Shown: positions 36,279 through 46,462, numbered from the stretch's first letter. The stretch is 64,000 nucleotides of DNA from Nitrosomonas ureae (GCF_001455205.1 NZ_CP013341.1:62001-126000); one strand, 5' to 3'. Program-made: numbers and translations. Notes: generated from the letters alone by a model not told the origin.

Positions 36279-37157
36279 TTATCGAGGAATAAGATTGACT
36301 TGCCAGTTTTCTCTAGCCCACTGCCAAAAAGAAGGGATATCTCCTTCAAGAATTACCGCCGGAGGTTTCTGTCCCAGAAAACACAGTGCCTTAACCAATT
36401 GCGGCAAGGCATTTGCAATATCAATTGGCTCGGCATTGGTTTGTTTACTGAGTTTCTCACCCGCAGCATTGGTTACGACCGGAAGATGCATATATCGCGG
36501 CGTACTATAACCTAACGATCGCTGTAGAAATATTTGGCGCGGCGTAGAATCCAGAAGATCCGCACCACGAACAACATGCGTGATACCCTGCTCAGCATCA
36601 TCGACCACAACGGCCAATTGATAAGCATATATACCGTCAGCCCGGCGTAGTACAAAATCTCCAATTTCCCGCCTGAGTTTTTGTGTATACGGGCCTTTTA
36701 AAATATCTTGAAATTGAATTTCATTTTGATTCGTTTGAATACGCAGTGAACATGCTTTGTCTGATAAAGAAGGATTTTTCAAACACGTCCCAGGGTAGAT
36801 TGGGCCACCAAGACCGATGATGCTGGAATCAGAAATTTCTTTTCTTGAACAAGTACACGGATATATTAAATTCTGTTTCTCTAATCTATCCAGTGCTTTC
36901 TGATAGGCTTCAAGACGCCGGCTTTGAAAAACAACTTCCTCATCCCACTCCATACCCAGACTTTCCAGTACAAATAAGAATTCACTTACGGCTCCAGGCA
37001 CTTCACGCTGAAAATCTATATCTTCAATCCTGACCAACCACTTACCTTGATTAAATTTTGCATCGAGATAACTGCCGACAGCCGCAACCAGTGAACCAAA
37101 ATGCAAGAGCCCTGTTGGAGATGGCGCAAACCGACCACGATAATTTTTTTCTATCAT
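36279..37157 (-). CDS. gluQ: GluQ, glutamyl-queuosine tRNA(Asp) synthetase
   Basis: Shortened glutamyl-tRNA synthetase that attaches glutamate to the queuosine base of tRNA(Asp). Class I motifs: RFAPSPTGLLHFGSL (HIGH region) and EKLSKQ (KMSKS region). A zinc site with the family's cysteines (PCTCSRKE ... YPGTC) is visible. It lacks the anticodon-binding domain, as expected at 292 residues. It works downstream of QueG, encoded at the other end of the window. Confidence 0.95.
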   Translation of the reverse strand: MIEKNYRGRFAPSPTGLLHFGSLVAAVGSYLDAKFNQGKWLVRIEDIDFQREVPGAVSEFLFVLESLGMEWDEEVVFQSRRLEAYQKALDRLEKQNLIYPCTCSRKEISDSSIIGLGGPIYPGTCLKNPSLSDKACSLRIQTNQNEIQFQDILKGPYTQKLRREIGDFVLRRADGIYAYQLAVVVDDAEQGITHVVRGADLLDSTPRQIFLQRSLGYSTPRYMHLPVVTNAAGEKLSKQTNAEPIDIANALPQLVKALCFLGQKPPAVILEGDIPSFWQWARENWQVNLIPR

Positions 37158-37316
37158 GGGTGAATATTCATTAAAGAAAGTATGTTGAATTTATAAAATA
37201 TCACACTACTACGTTACATGGGTATTACTGACTGAGCTTATAAACTATAATTTACAAAGAAGCGCAATCTATTCATTTTCGATTTTTTCTAATTAAGATT
37301 TCTTTTAAGCGGGATC

Positions 37317-38711
37317 ATGCATATTCACATTGTTGGGATTTGCGGCACTTTCATGGGAGGCATTGCAGCCATTGCGAGAGAATCCGGATATAAAGTAACA
37401 GGTTGCGATCAAGATGTTTATCCGCCGATGAGTACACAGCTTGAATCTCAGGGAATAGAATTAATACCGGGTTATTCAATCGAGCAGATCCAACTTCAGC
37501 CGGATATATTCGTAATTGGTAATGTAATTACCCGCGGAAACCCGTTGATGGAAGAAATTCTTAACCGGAATTTACCTTATATTTCCGGCCCACAGTGGTT
37601 ATCAGAAAATATTTTGAGGCATCGCTGGGTGCTTGCCGTTTCCGGTACGCACGGCAAAACCACGACCAGCTCGATGCTAGCCTGGATATTAGACTACGCT
37701 GGATTAAATCCGGGTTTTCTGATTGGTGGAATTCCCGAGAATTTTGGTTTATCTGCAAGAATTGGAATTATTCGATCAGAGCACACACAGGATTCTGAAT
37801 TAAATTCAGCAGAAATTTCACCATTCTTCGTTATTGAAGCCGACGAGTATGACACGGCTTTTTTCGATAAACGTTCTAAATTTGTTCATTATCATCCAAG
37901 AACTGCAATATTAAATAATATTGAATATGATCATGCGGATATCTTTCCTGATCTTTCTGCCATCAAACGTCAATTTCATCACTTTGTACGAATCATTCCC
38001 AATAACGGCTTGATCATTGCCAATGGAAAAGATGAGAATATAAAACAAGTTTTGACACAAGGCTGCTGGACGCCCTTAGAGGAATTTGGAACTGAACGGA
38101 AGTGGAATACTCAATTGCTTGCAAACAATGAAATAGATATTTATTTTGCTCAAATCCATCAGGGGTGTTTACACTGGGATTTACTAGGTGAGCATAACCG
38201 CATGAATGCTTTGGCAGCATTAATCGCTGCCAGACATGCCGGAGTACCGGTCGAAACAGGAATTGCAGCACTATCAAAATTCAAGAGTGTTAAACGTCGC
38301 ATGGAGAAACGCGGTACCGTCAACGGCGTTACGGTTTATGATGATTTTGCACATCACCCTACTGCAATTCAAACAACACTGAATGGTTTAAGAACCCATG
38401 TTGGTCGAAAAAGAATTATCGCCGTACTCGAACCTCGCTCTAATACAATGAAGATGAGTGTTTGGAAAGATTATCTTGCACACAGTCTGCAAGAAGCAGA
38501 TCATGTTTTTTGCTTTACGCGTGACTCACAATGGGCAAAATCAACTCTCTGCACGCTAAATAATCGAGTCGATTATTGCGATGATTTAAATCAGCTAATA
38601 CAAAAAATCGTGGCAATCACAAAACCTGAAGATCATGTCTTGATCATGAGCAATGGCGGCTTTGGCGGCATTCATGACAAATTATTATCAGCCTTACAAG
38701 AGAATCAGTGA
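37317..38711 (+). CDS. mpl: Mpl, murein peptide ligase
   Basis: Adds the recycled tripeptide L-Ala-D-Glu-meso-DAP to UDP-MurNAc in cell-wall recycling. Mur-ligase fold of 464 residues: N-terminal Rossmann-like MHIHIVGICGTFMGGIA, ATP loop AVSGTHGKTTTSSML, central YDDFAHHPTAIQTTL and C-terminal LEPRSNTMKMSV, which are signatures of Mpl. Full length. Divergent from gluQ and convergent with apt. Confidence 0.95.
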   Translation: MHIHIVGICGTFMGGIAAIARESGYKVTGCDQDVYPPMSTQLESQGIELIPGYSIEQIQLQPDIFVIGNVITRGNPLMEEILNRNLPYISGPQWLSENILRHRWVLAVSGTHGKTTTSSMLAWILDYAGLNPGFLIGGIPENFGLSARIGIIRSEHTQDSELNSAEISPFFVIEADEYDTAFFDKRSKFVHYHPRTAILNNIEYDHADIFPDLSAIKRQFHHFVRIIPNNGLIIANGKDENIKQVLTQGCWTPLEEFGTERKWNTQLLANNEIDIYFAQIHQGCLHWDLLGEHNRMNALAALIAARHAGVPVETGIAALSKFKSVKRRMEKRGTVNGVTVYDDFAHHPTAIQTTLNGLRTHVGRKRIIAVLEPRSNTMKMSVWKDYLAHSLQEADHVFCFTRDSQWAKSTLCTLNNRVDYCDDLNQLIQKIVAITKPEDHVLIMSNGGFGGIHDKLLSALQENQ

Positions 38712-38749
38712 TGGCTGTTAGTGCAAATTCCGGAACAGGCTAGCGATAG

Positions 38750-39277
38750 CTACTCACCATCGAATTCACATAATGCAAAGACTCTATGTCCAAGCTTCTC
38801 CAGGCGAGCCCTCCCCCCCACATCCGGCAAATCAATAACGAAACAACATTCCACGATTTCCCCGCCCATATCCTCTATCAGTCCTGCAGCCGCTTCCGCA
38901 GTCCCTCCGGTTGCAATCAGATCATCAATCAAAAGTATCTGATCTCCCGGTTGAATTGCATCTCGATGAATCTCAATACGGTCACTGCCATATTCTAATT
39001 GATAGTCTTTTCCCAATGTTTCTGCAGGAAGTTTATTTTGTTTACGGATAGGCACGAAGCCTTTGCCTAGTTGGTACGCAACCGGCGCACCAATGATGAA
39101 TCCTCGCGACTCGATCCCAGCCACCTTATCAATCGTAACTGAATCGTAACGGCCTGCAATCTCTTGTATTGTGGTATACAACCCGCAAGGATCTTTTAAT
39201 AACGTTGTTATATCACGAAACATGATTCCATGTCGCGGATAATTCGGGATGGTGCGAATACGAGATTTAATTGGCAT
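38750..39277 (-). CDS. apt: Adenine phosphoribosyltransferase
   Basis: Salvages adenine to AMP using PRPP. The PRPP loop ILLIDDLIATGGTAEAA is present, along with the early IRTIPNYPRHGIMFRDIT and GIESRGFIIGAPVAY segments diagnostic for Apt. 175 residues, normal length. It lies downstream of nirK but is separated from it by a strong terminator. Confidence 0.96.
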   Translation of the reverse strand: MPIKSRIRTIPNYPRHGIMFRDITTLLKDPCGLYTTIQEIAGRYDSVTIDKVAGIESRGFIIGAPVAYQLGKGFVPIRKQNKLPAETLGKDYQLEYGSDRIEIHRDAIQPGDQILLIDDLIATGGTAEAAAGLIEDMGGEIVECCFVIDLPDVGGRARLEKLGHRVFALCEFDGE

Positions 39278-39327
39278 ATTTGTGTGTATTTGAACAAATA
39301 ATAAGCAAGCGATGGCTTGTTAATGAA

Positions 39328-39364
39328 AAAGGCCTCAACCTATTACAGGTTGAGGCCTTTCTTA
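39328..39364. terminator. Strong bidirectional terminator after nirK
   Basis: An 11-base perfect stem GGCCTCAACCT-attac-AGGTTGAGGCC at 39331-39357, flanked by an A-run on the left and T-run on the right, so it works in both directions. It sits 36 bases past the nirK stop and shields apt. Confidence 0.88.
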
Positions 39365-39399
39365 GAATGACTTCAATAACTACTACACTAAATCAAATC

Positions 39400-40500
39400 T
39401 TAGTGATCCATCGCAGCTTTTGCATCAAAGCTTGCAGGAGCTTTAATCTGAGTCATCAGGTCATCGTTCCATTTACCTTCAACGTTCATATGCAGTGCAG
39501 CACCCAGCAGTACAGCTTCAATCAGGTTATGACTGAGGTATACATATAGGCCTGGTTGATGGAATTCATAGGCTGCAGCAACTGCGGAACCGGCTGGAAC
39601 AAACCAAGTTTCTTGGCTGGTCAACGGTGTATCGCTGAATGAACCACCTACCCAGTATAGATCAGCATGACCACCAATCAAATGCGGATAGGAAGCACGG
39701 TTAGCTTGAGAGTGGATAAACAATACTTTTTCACCTACTTTAGCTTTCAGCGCATTGTCACCGGTAATTGCACCAACCGCACCGTTGAACACTACGTGAG
39801 TTGGAATGAGTCCTTTAGACACTTCTAGCATGTCTGCCATGCCTTCGGCTGGTGAGCCATAGGTTTTGAAGTTACCTTTATCGTCTTTTGGCAGATAGAA
39901 ATCTTGTTCACCAATGTAAAAAGCTTTATCGTATGTGTATGGCTTGCCTTTCGCATCTTTCAGACCATCACGCGGCAATACCATAATGGCTCCATTCATG
40001 CCAGAAATGACATGAAATGGAATCATGGTTCCACCAGGGGCGCAATGGTAAACAAATACACCTGGCTTCACAGCTTTCCAGCGCAAAACCACTTCTTCAC
40101 CCGGCTGTACCAGTGTTAAACCAGCACCACCCAATGCACCGGTTGCTGCATGGAAATCTACGTTATGTGCTAATGTACTGGATTTTGGATTAGATAATGT
40201 CAACTCAACATAATCACCTTCATGCACAATGATGAGCGGACCGGGAATGCTGCCATTAAAAGTCATACCCCAGGCTTTTGCACCAGGAGCAACTTCTATT
40301 AGTTTTTCCTCGAATTCCATATGTATTTCAACAATCTTTGGACCACCTTTGGCAACCTGATCGTGTGCAGGTACGTTTGGTGGAGCCACCAGTTTTTGTT
40401 TTACACGTGGTAATTTAGAAATGTCTTGCGCTACCGCTACTTGTGTAGCAGCAAAACAAAGCAACCCTAAACCTATTACCGCCTGAACAGCTTTAATCAT
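39400..40500 (-). CDS. nirK: NirK copper nitrite reductase
   Basis: Periplasmic enzyme that reduces nitrite to nitric oxide. I start at ATG 40498-40500 (MIKAVQAV), giving a clean signal peptide ending VAVAQ; an ATG four codons upstream is less likely. Copper sites, numbered from that upstream ATG: type 1 H116, C157, H167 and M172; type 2 H121 and H156, with the third in YLSHNLIEA; catalytic D119 and the histidine in GGHADLY. There are nine residues between C157 and H167, one more than in the well-studied Alcaligenes/Achromobacter enzymes as I recall them. It is a single gene, without the ncgABC genes that precede nirK in N. europaea. Confidence 0.95.
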   Translation of the reverse strand: MIKAVQAVIGLGLLCFAATQVAVAQDISKLPRVKQKLVAPPNVPAHDQVAKGGPKIVEIHMEFEEKLIEVAPGAKAWGMTFNGSIPGPLIIVHEGDYVELTLSNPKSSTLAHNVDFHAATGALGGAGLTLVQPGEEVVLRWKAVKPGVFVYHCAPGGTMIPFHVISGMNGAIMVLPRDGLKDAKGKPYTYDKAFYIGEQDFYLPKDDKGNFKTYGSPAEGMADMLEVSKGLIPTHVVFNGAVGAITGDNALKAKVGEKVLFIHSQANRASYPHLIGGHADLYWVGGSFSDTPLTSQETWFVPAGSAVAAAYEFHQPGLYVYLSHNLIEAVLLGAALHMNVEGKWNDDLMTQIKAPASFDAKAAMDH

Positions 40501-40512
40501 ATATCCCTCCAT

Positions 40513-41243
40513 AAATGATGAACTTTGCGCTTTTTTTTATGCGCCATTCTTAATTCGTTGAGACAATCTCAAATTGCTTCAACACCTTCCCTTTTCTGAA
40601 TCTCAAGAGTAAAGGGCAGTGCCGGAACTATACACTTTCTTCGTTGCACTGTCTATTTTTGCGTAACGTAAACTACTGAAATCTTTTTGATAAAGTCACA
40701 ATATGAACAGGGGATTTTTTCATTGCGTGAATGCATAATCACCCTGTTAACCTTGTGATAATTTAATTTTTGCAGCGGTTAAATTCTCTTGTGCTCCTCT
40801 GAGCACAAAATAACGTCACCAGTTTCTAATCCTGTTTCATTGGCAAGCCACCAATGCTTCCCCTTTTCCTCGCCGTTACTTCAGCAACCAGACCCGCAAA
40901 CTCACACTCTCAAAAGTTTTATTGATGGCTGCCGCACTTCTAGCCGCCATTATTATTACGAGGAGTCACAAAAATAATCTTCATGATCGTTCTCCGTTTC
41001 ATCGGTTACTCTCCAGGATAGAAGCTGCCCAACAAGAATTGACAGTACTGTTGCTGTCTGAACGAGCTGGAGAAAAAACCTTCCACTAATCCTACCGCGC
41101 TTGCTTGCGTCGCTCCCAAACCAAATATAATACGTTTCATGACAATGAGTACATCCCTATGAAAAACACTTCAGAATCGGGGCAATCACAATCTATTTAA
41201 GCCATAATGCTATAATGGCCCTGATTTAATAATTCAAAGCAAA
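40513..41243. other. Long gap upstream of nirK and gshA
   Basis: About 730 bases between two divergent genes. It holds a perfect palindrome near nirK (40558-40572) and a hairpin TTGTGCTC-ctct-GAGCACAA at 40789-40808 without a T-run. A short open frame at 40789-40977 looks like chance. No RNA gene seen. Confidence 0.45.
40558..40572. promoter_or_regulatory. Palindrome upstream of nirK, possible operator
   Basis: TTGAGA-caa-TCTCAA, a perfect 6-base inverted repeat 58 bases before the nirK start codon. It is not a canonical FNR or NsrR box. Confidence 0.35.
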
Positions 41244-42539
41244 ATGCCAGTACCTCATCTTTCCACAGCCCTGCGCGGTCCTATTCTTGACCTCGAAAAT
41301 CGTATCATTAATGCCATGCCAACCATCGAACATTGGATGAGAGGCAAATGGCGCGAGTATACAGTGCCATTTTACTGTTCCGTAGATTTACGTAACAGCG
41401 GTTTTAAACTGGCACCCGTTGATACCAATTTGTTTCCCGGTGGGTTCAACAATCTAAATCCGGACTTCATTCCTTTATGTGTACAAGCGATGATGAATGC
41501 AATCGAAAAGATATGCCCGGATACGCATAGCTTATTGTTGATTCCGGAAAACCACACACGCAATATCTTTTATCTGCAAAACATTGCCACCTTGCAAAAT
41601 ATTATGCAACGGGCCGGACTGAATGTCCGTATTGGTACCTTATTGCCGGAAGTCACTACAGCCATCGATATTGATCTTCCCGATGGGCAATCTATACAGC
41701 TTGAGCCGATTGTGAGGAAAAACAATCAATTGGGTGTAGAAAATTTTCAACCCTGCGCTGTGTTGCTTAACAATGATCTATCCACAGGCATTCCGGAGAT
41801 TTTACAAAATCTGAATCAAATTGTGATTCCTCCTTTGCATGCCGGCTGGGCAACGCGCCTAAAATCTAATCATTTTGCCGCTTATGATCGCATTGCTCTG
41901 GAATTTGCGGATTTGATCGGCATTGATCCTTGGTTAATCAATCCACGTTTTAGCTCATGTGGAGAAATTAATTTTCATGAAAAACAAGGTGAGGAATGCG
42001 TAGCAGCGGCTGTTGACCGCATTATCTCGGTGATCAGGAAAAAGTATCAACAATATGGTGTTAAGGAAGATCCTTTCGTCATTGTCAAAGCCGATTCGGG
42101 AACTTATGGAATGGGAATCATGACAGTAAAAAATGGCACCGAAATTTATAAGCTAAACCGCAAACAGCGGAATAAAATGGCCGTAGTGAAAGAAGGATTG
42201 CAAGTTTCCCATGTGTTGGTACAAGAAGGCGTTTATACATTTGAAACGATCAATCAAGCGGTAGCGGAACCTGTTATCTATATGATAGATCGTCACGTCG
42301 TCGGAGGATTTTATCGCGTTCATACCGGGCGCGGTATCGACGAAAACCTTAATGCTCCCGGCATGCATTTTGTTCCTTTGGCATTTGAAACCACTTGCCT
42401 GGAGCCGAATGCCTCCCAACCTAATATCATTCCGAATCGTTTTTATGCCTATGGCGTTGTAGCGCGTTTGGCGCTATTAGCCGCCGCATTGGAATTGCAG
42501 CAAACCGATACTTCGGATGCGAAATTAAGTTCCGCATAA
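41244..42539 (+). CDS. gshA: Glutamate-cysteine ligase (Acidithiobacillus-type GshA)
   Basis: First enzyme of glutathione synthesis, joining glutamate and cysteine. 431 residues with the family sequence seen in betaproteobacteria and Acidithiobacillus, which differs from the E. coli enzyme: YTVPFYCSVDLRNSGFKLAP near the start, FIVKADSGTYGMGIMTV-type ATP-grasp-like core (VIVKADSGTYGMG) and GGFYRVHTGRGIDENLNAPG later. Eight bases before gshB, so the two form an operon. Confidence 0.9.
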   Translation: MPVPHLSTALRGPILDLENRIINAMPTIEHWMRGKWREYTVPFYCSVDLRNSGFKLAPVDTNLFPGGFNNLNPDFIPLCVQAMMNAIEKICPDTHSLLLIPENHTRNIFYLQNIATLQNIMQRAGLNVRIGTLLPEVTTAIDIDLPDGQSIQLEPIVRKNNQLGVENFQPCAVLLNNDLSTGIPEILQNLNQIVIPPLHAGWATRLKSNHFAAYDRIALEFADLIGIDPWLINPRFSSCGEINFHEKQGEECVAAAVDRIISVIRKKYQQYGVKEDPFVIVKADSGTYGMGIMTVKNGTEIYKLNRKQRNKMAVVKEGLQVSHVLVQEGVYTFETINQAVAEPVIYMIDRHVVGGFYRVHTGRGIDENLNAPGMHFVPLAFETTCLEPNASQPNIIPNRFYAYGVVARLALLAAALELQQTDTSDAKLSSA

Positions 42540-42547
42540 ATTCCGCT

Positions 42548-43534
42548 ATGAAGCTTGCCTTTATCATTGACCCACTGGATTCCATGAAAACGCATAAGGA
42601 CACCAGCTATGCCTTGATCTGTGAGGCAATTGCGCGAAACCATCAGGTCTGGGTACTTTATCAACATGACATCGTATTGATCAACCATGTTGTCACAGGC
42701 TTTTCGCGCGCACTGTTACTCATAAATCCATCATCTGCGGATGGTTTGTGGTACAAAATCAGTGATATTTCGGCAACTCCTTTGCACGAATTTGACATTG
42801 TATTAATGCGCAAAGACCCGCCGTTTGATATGGAATATATTTACAGTACGTACTTGCTGGAATTAGCTGAGACCCAGGGTGCCTGGGTAATCAATAGCCC
42901 CAGGAGTATTCGCGATTACAACGAAAAATTTGCGATCACTAAATTTTCACAATTTATTACCCCTACGCTAGTAACCAGCCAGGCGCACTTAATTAGGGAA
43001 TTTCTTATTATTCATCATGATATTATCTTAAAACCACTGGATGGCATGGGAGGTGCCAACGTGTTTCGTATCCATCTTGCAGACTATAATATCAGCGTGA
43101 TTCTCGAAATGCTCACTCACTATGGAACCCGAACCATCATGGTGCAGCGCTTCATTCCTGAAATCGCTCAAGGCGACAAACGTATCCTGCTGATTGCAGG
43201 CAAAGCGGTACCTTTTGCTTTAGCGCGCATTCCTAAGCTCGGTGAAACGCGCGGCAATCTTGCTGCCGGCGGTACGGGGACAACGCAGCCCCTATCTGCG
43301 CGCGACAAAGACATTGCAGACTCGTTAGGCCCGGAATTGGTTAAAAATGGTTTAATGTTGGTAGGATTGGATGTGATTGGTGATTATTTAACCGAAATTA
43401 ATGTCACCAGCCCCACAGGAATGCAGGAAATTACACAGCAGACCGGATTGAATGTTGCAGCTATGATGCTTGACGCCATTGAAGAAAACTTCAAATCAAG
43501 GAATACCGAAATAATCCCTATATCAAAATTATGA
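42548..43534 (+). CDS. gshB: Glutathione synthetase
   Basis: ATP-grasp enzyme that adds glycine to gamma-glutamylcysteine. 328 residues: N-terminal MKLAFIIDPLDSMKTHKDTS, the ATP-binding LKPLDGMGGANVFRI and C-terminal GLDVIGDYLTEINVTSPTG are diagnostic. Second gene of the gsh operon. Confidence 0.96.
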   Translation: MKLAFIIDPLDSMKTHKDTSYALICEAIARNHQVWVLYQHDIVLINHVVTGFSRALLLINPSSADGLWYKISDISATPLHEFDIVLMRKDPPFDMEYIYSTYLLELAETQGAWVINSPRSIRDYNEKFAITKFSQFITPTLVTSQAHLIREFLIIHHDIILKPLDGMGGANVFRIHLADYNISVILEMLTHYGTRTIMVQRFIPEIAQGDKRILLIAGKAVPFALARIPKLGETRGNLAAGGTGTTQPLSARDKDIADSLGPELVKNGLMLVGLDVIGDYLTEINVTSPTGMQEITQQTGLNVAAMMLDAIEENFKSRNTEIIPISKL

Positions 43535-43692
43535 TCAGTTCACTTTGTGCATCGCCTTAATAAATCGCTCACTCTCATCATATCCAAGATTCTTCAATAC
43601 AAAACTGCAGCTAATCCAAAATGAAATATTGCCTCAGCTAGGCATCTGTCAGTAAAATCCAATTTCAACCCATACAAAAATACCCAATCATC

Positions 43693-44613
43693 ATGCGAGT
43701 CAGCTCACCCTTATATAAAATCGTATTGTTTGCCTGTTTGTATTTCTCATCGTCCATTACACACGCTAACCGGGTTGCGTGCTTTACAACCAATATGGGG
43801 CAATTTTGTATTGAGCTTTTTGAAACACAGACACCGATCACAACCGCCAATTTCATTAGTTACATCAACAATGGCGCCTATATTGATGGAATCTTCCATC
43901 GCAGTGTTCCTGAGTTTGTCATCCAAGGCGGCGGCTTTAAAATTATTCCTGGCACCACCGGAGAATCGCTCACCGCCGTAAGTCCCCTTCCTCCAATTAT
44001 TAATGAATTTAAAATTTCCAATACCCGTGGAACTGTGGCCATGGCAAAAATTGGCGGCAACCCCAACAGCGCAACCAGCCAATGGTTTGTCAACTTAAAT
44101 GATAACGCTTTGAATCTGGATAATCAGAATGGAGGATTTACCGTATTTGGTCGCGTTATTTTTGATGGCATGACTGTCTTCGATGCTATTGAAAAACTCC
44201 CCGTAAGAGACCTGGGTAGTGGCAGCTTTACCGACACGCCACTGAAAGATTATGATGGCTCATCATCCGTATCATTTAATAATCTAGTTCGGATAAGCAT
44301 GGTTGAACTCATTGACACAGCAAGCGTCTTCAGCCAGGAAATTTTGAGTTTTGCGGTGGATATCGGAGCGGAAAATGCACTGGAAGTCAACTTACGGTTG
44401 ATTCAAAATAGCCCTTCCATTGTATTTGAACTCGACCTGAACAATATAGTAACGCTGGACAATAAACCCCTTAATATCGCCACTTTCTTGAGCACAAATG
44501 GTCAATTACATATTCCATCAGCAATGATCAATCCATCCACCATTCTCAGAAACGTGCAACTGCAATTAACCGATGCAGAATCGTATCAATTCACCTTAGT
44601 CAGTTACGAATAA
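43693..44613 (+). CDS. Exported cyclophilin-type peptidyl-prolyl isomerase
   Basis: Speeds proline cis-trans isomerisation during folding in the periplasm. A signal peptide (about 1-25, ending THANR) is followed by a cyclophilin domain (about 27-190) with FHRSVPEFVIQGGGF and the SATSQWFVNL strand. The remaining ~110 residues (from VELIDTASVF) form an extra C-terminal region with no family I recognise; standard bacterial cyclophilins end without it. Convergent with ftsH. Confidence 0.88.
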   Translation: MRVSSPLYKIVLFACLYFSSSITHANRVACFTTNMGQFCIELFETQTPITTANFISYINNGAYIDGIFHRSVPEFVIQGGGFKIIPGTTGESLTAVSPLPPIINEFKISNTRGTVAMAKIGGNPNSATSQWFVNLNDNALNLDNQNGGFTVFGRVIFDGMTVFDAIEKLPVRDLGSGSFTDTPLKDYDGSSSVSFNNLVRISMVELIDTASVFSQEILSFAVDIGAENALEVNLRLIQNSPSIVFELDLNNIVTLDNKPLNIATFLSTNGQLHIPSAMINPSTILRNVQLQLTDAESYQFTLVSYE

Positions 44614-44638
44614 AATTTCGATGTGGCAAAGATACGCC

Positions 44639-46462
44639 TCAATGGGACACGCTGGAAACTATCGTTTGCTTTAATTTAAGTATTTCAGGTTGATTGAGCG
44701 TTTCTTTTTCCAATAGCTCTTGCGCAGTTTGATCCAGCAAACCACGATTGGATTGAAGTATACTGAGCGCACATTCCAGGGCTTGATCAACCAACATACG
44801 AATTGCAACATCGATCTTGCTGGCAGTTTCTTCACTGTAATTTCGGCTTTGTGGCATAGCAACATTGGGTTGTAGAAATACCGATTGCTCTCGGTCATAC
44901 GCCACGTTACCCAATGCTTCGCTCATGCCATACCTCAGCACCATGGCGCGAGCAATATCGGTGGCGCGTATCAGATCATCTGCCGCACCGGTGGAAGCTT
45001 CCTTAAATACGATTTGCTCGGCTGCGCGCCCTCCCAGCAATACCGCCATTTTATTTTGCAACTCCACACGAGTCATTAAATAGCGATCCTCGGTAGGGCG
45101 TTGAATGGTGTAACCCAGTGCACCGACACCCCTTGGAATAATGGATACTTTATGAATCTCATCGGTACCCGGTAATGCCAACGCCACCATCGTATGCCCA
45201 AGTTCATGAAATGCCACTACACGGCGTTCATCGGGGTTCAACAGACGGTTACGTTTTTCCAATCCTGCCACGATGCGCTCAATCGCATTATTAAAATCCG
45301 CCATCGTTACCGACGGCGCGGCACGCCGGGTTGCTAACAGAGTCGCCTCGTTGATAAGGTTAGCCAGATCTGCTCCGGTAAATCCCGGCGTCAATGCTGC
45401 AACTTCCTCAATTCTAACGTCGTTATGCAACTTCACCTTTCTTGCATGGACATTAAGAATTTGTTCCCGCCCAATTTTGTCAGGACGATCCACCAACACC
45501 TGGCGATCAAACCGTCCGGCCCGCAACAACGCCGGATCAAGAATTTCCGGTCTGTTGGTCGCTGCCAGCAGCACGATGCCACTGCTGGAATCAAAACCAT
45601 CCAGTTCGGCCAACAGTTGATTCAGGGTTTGCTCCTTTTCGTCATGCCCGCCACCCAATCCGTAAGCACCGCGTGCACGCCCCAGTGCATCCAGTTCATC
45701 AATAAAAATTATCGCCGGCGCCATCTGTCTTGCTTGTTCAAACAAGTCACGCACCCTGGCCGCACCCACACCGACAAACATTTCTACAAATTCCGAGCCG
45801 GAAATGGAGAAAAACGGCACACCCGCCTCACCCGCCACTGCGCGTGCCAACAATGTTTTCCCGGTGCCTGGCGGCCCCACCAGCAAAATCCCTTTCGGTG
45901 CCCGTCCACCTAAACGACCATAATCCACCGGATTTTTTAAGAAATTAATGATCTCGACCAATTCTTCCTTGGCTTCATCGACACCCGCCACATCGTCGAA
46001 AGTCACCTTTGTTTCCTTTTCCACAAATACTTTGGCGTGGCTTTTACCGATCGACATCAGCCCGCCTCCCATACTGCTTCCCATGCGGCGAATCACAAAT
46101 AGCCAGATTCCGACAAAAATTGCTGTCGGCACAATCCAGGACAATAAATCACGCAACCAGGTGCTTTGTACCACACCGGTATAAACCACATGATATTTAT
46201 CCAGAATTTCCGCTAACTCAGGCTCCACCCGTGTCGTAACGAAATCTTTATATCCATCCGCGTGTTTTTCTTTCAATGTTCCAAAAATCTGATTCTCGGT
46301 AATCGCAATCTCAGCTACCTGCCCCTGCTCCAGCAAATGCTGGAAACGACTATAGGGAATGGGCTCAACTTGAGTATATTGCTTATACAAATTTTGCACT
46401 AACAGCAAAGCCAATAGCGCCAGGGTAACAAACCAGAAATTAAGATGCGTTCTTCTGTCCAT
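44639..46462 (-). CDS. ftsH: FtsH, membrane ATP-dependent zinc protease
   Basis: Hexameric AAA+ protease degrading membrane and short-lived soluble proteins. Two N-terminal membrane segments (about 8-26 and 107-128) flank a periplasmic domain; then Walker A GPPGTGKTLLAR, Walker B IIFIDELDAL, SRH ATNRPEILDPALLRAGRFD and zinc motif HELGHTMVAL. 607 residues, slightly short of the ~640-residue housekeeping FtsH, and not next to rrmJ or folP, so it may be a second copy (inference). Confidence 0.94.
   Translation of the reverse strand: MDRRTHLNFWFVTLALLALLLVQNLYKQYTQVEPIPYSRFQHLLEQGQVAEIAITENQIFGTLKEKHADGYKDFVTTRVEPELAEILDKYHVVYTGVVQSTWLRDLLSWIVPTAIFVGIWLFVIRRMGSSMGGGLMSIGKSHAKVFVEKETKVTFDDVAGVDEAKEELVEIINFLKNPVDYGRLGGRAPKGILLVGPPGTGKTLLARAVAGEAGVPFFSISGSEFVEMFVGVGAARVRDLFEQARQMAPAIIFIDELDALGRARGAYGLGGGHDEKEQTLNQLLAELDGFDSSSGIVLLAATNRPEILDPALLRAGRFDRQVLVDRPDKIGREQILNVHARKVKLHNDVRIEEVAALTPGFTGADLANLINEATLLATRRAAPSVTMADFNNAIERIVAGLEKRNRLLNPDERRVVAFHELGHTMVALALPGTDEIHKVSIIPRGVGALGYTIQRPTEDRYLMTRVELQNKMAVLLGGRAAEQIVFKEASTGAADDLIRATDIARAMVLRYGMSEALGNVAYDREQSVFLQPNVAMPQSRNYSEETASKIDVAIRMLVDQALECALSILQSNRGLLDQTAQELLEKETLNQPEILKLKQTIVSSVSH

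Noticed and set aside
40789..40808. Hairpin TTGTGCTC/GAGCACAA as terminator or attenuator
   Set aside because: No T-run on either side and no leader peptide; it is far from both flanking genes.
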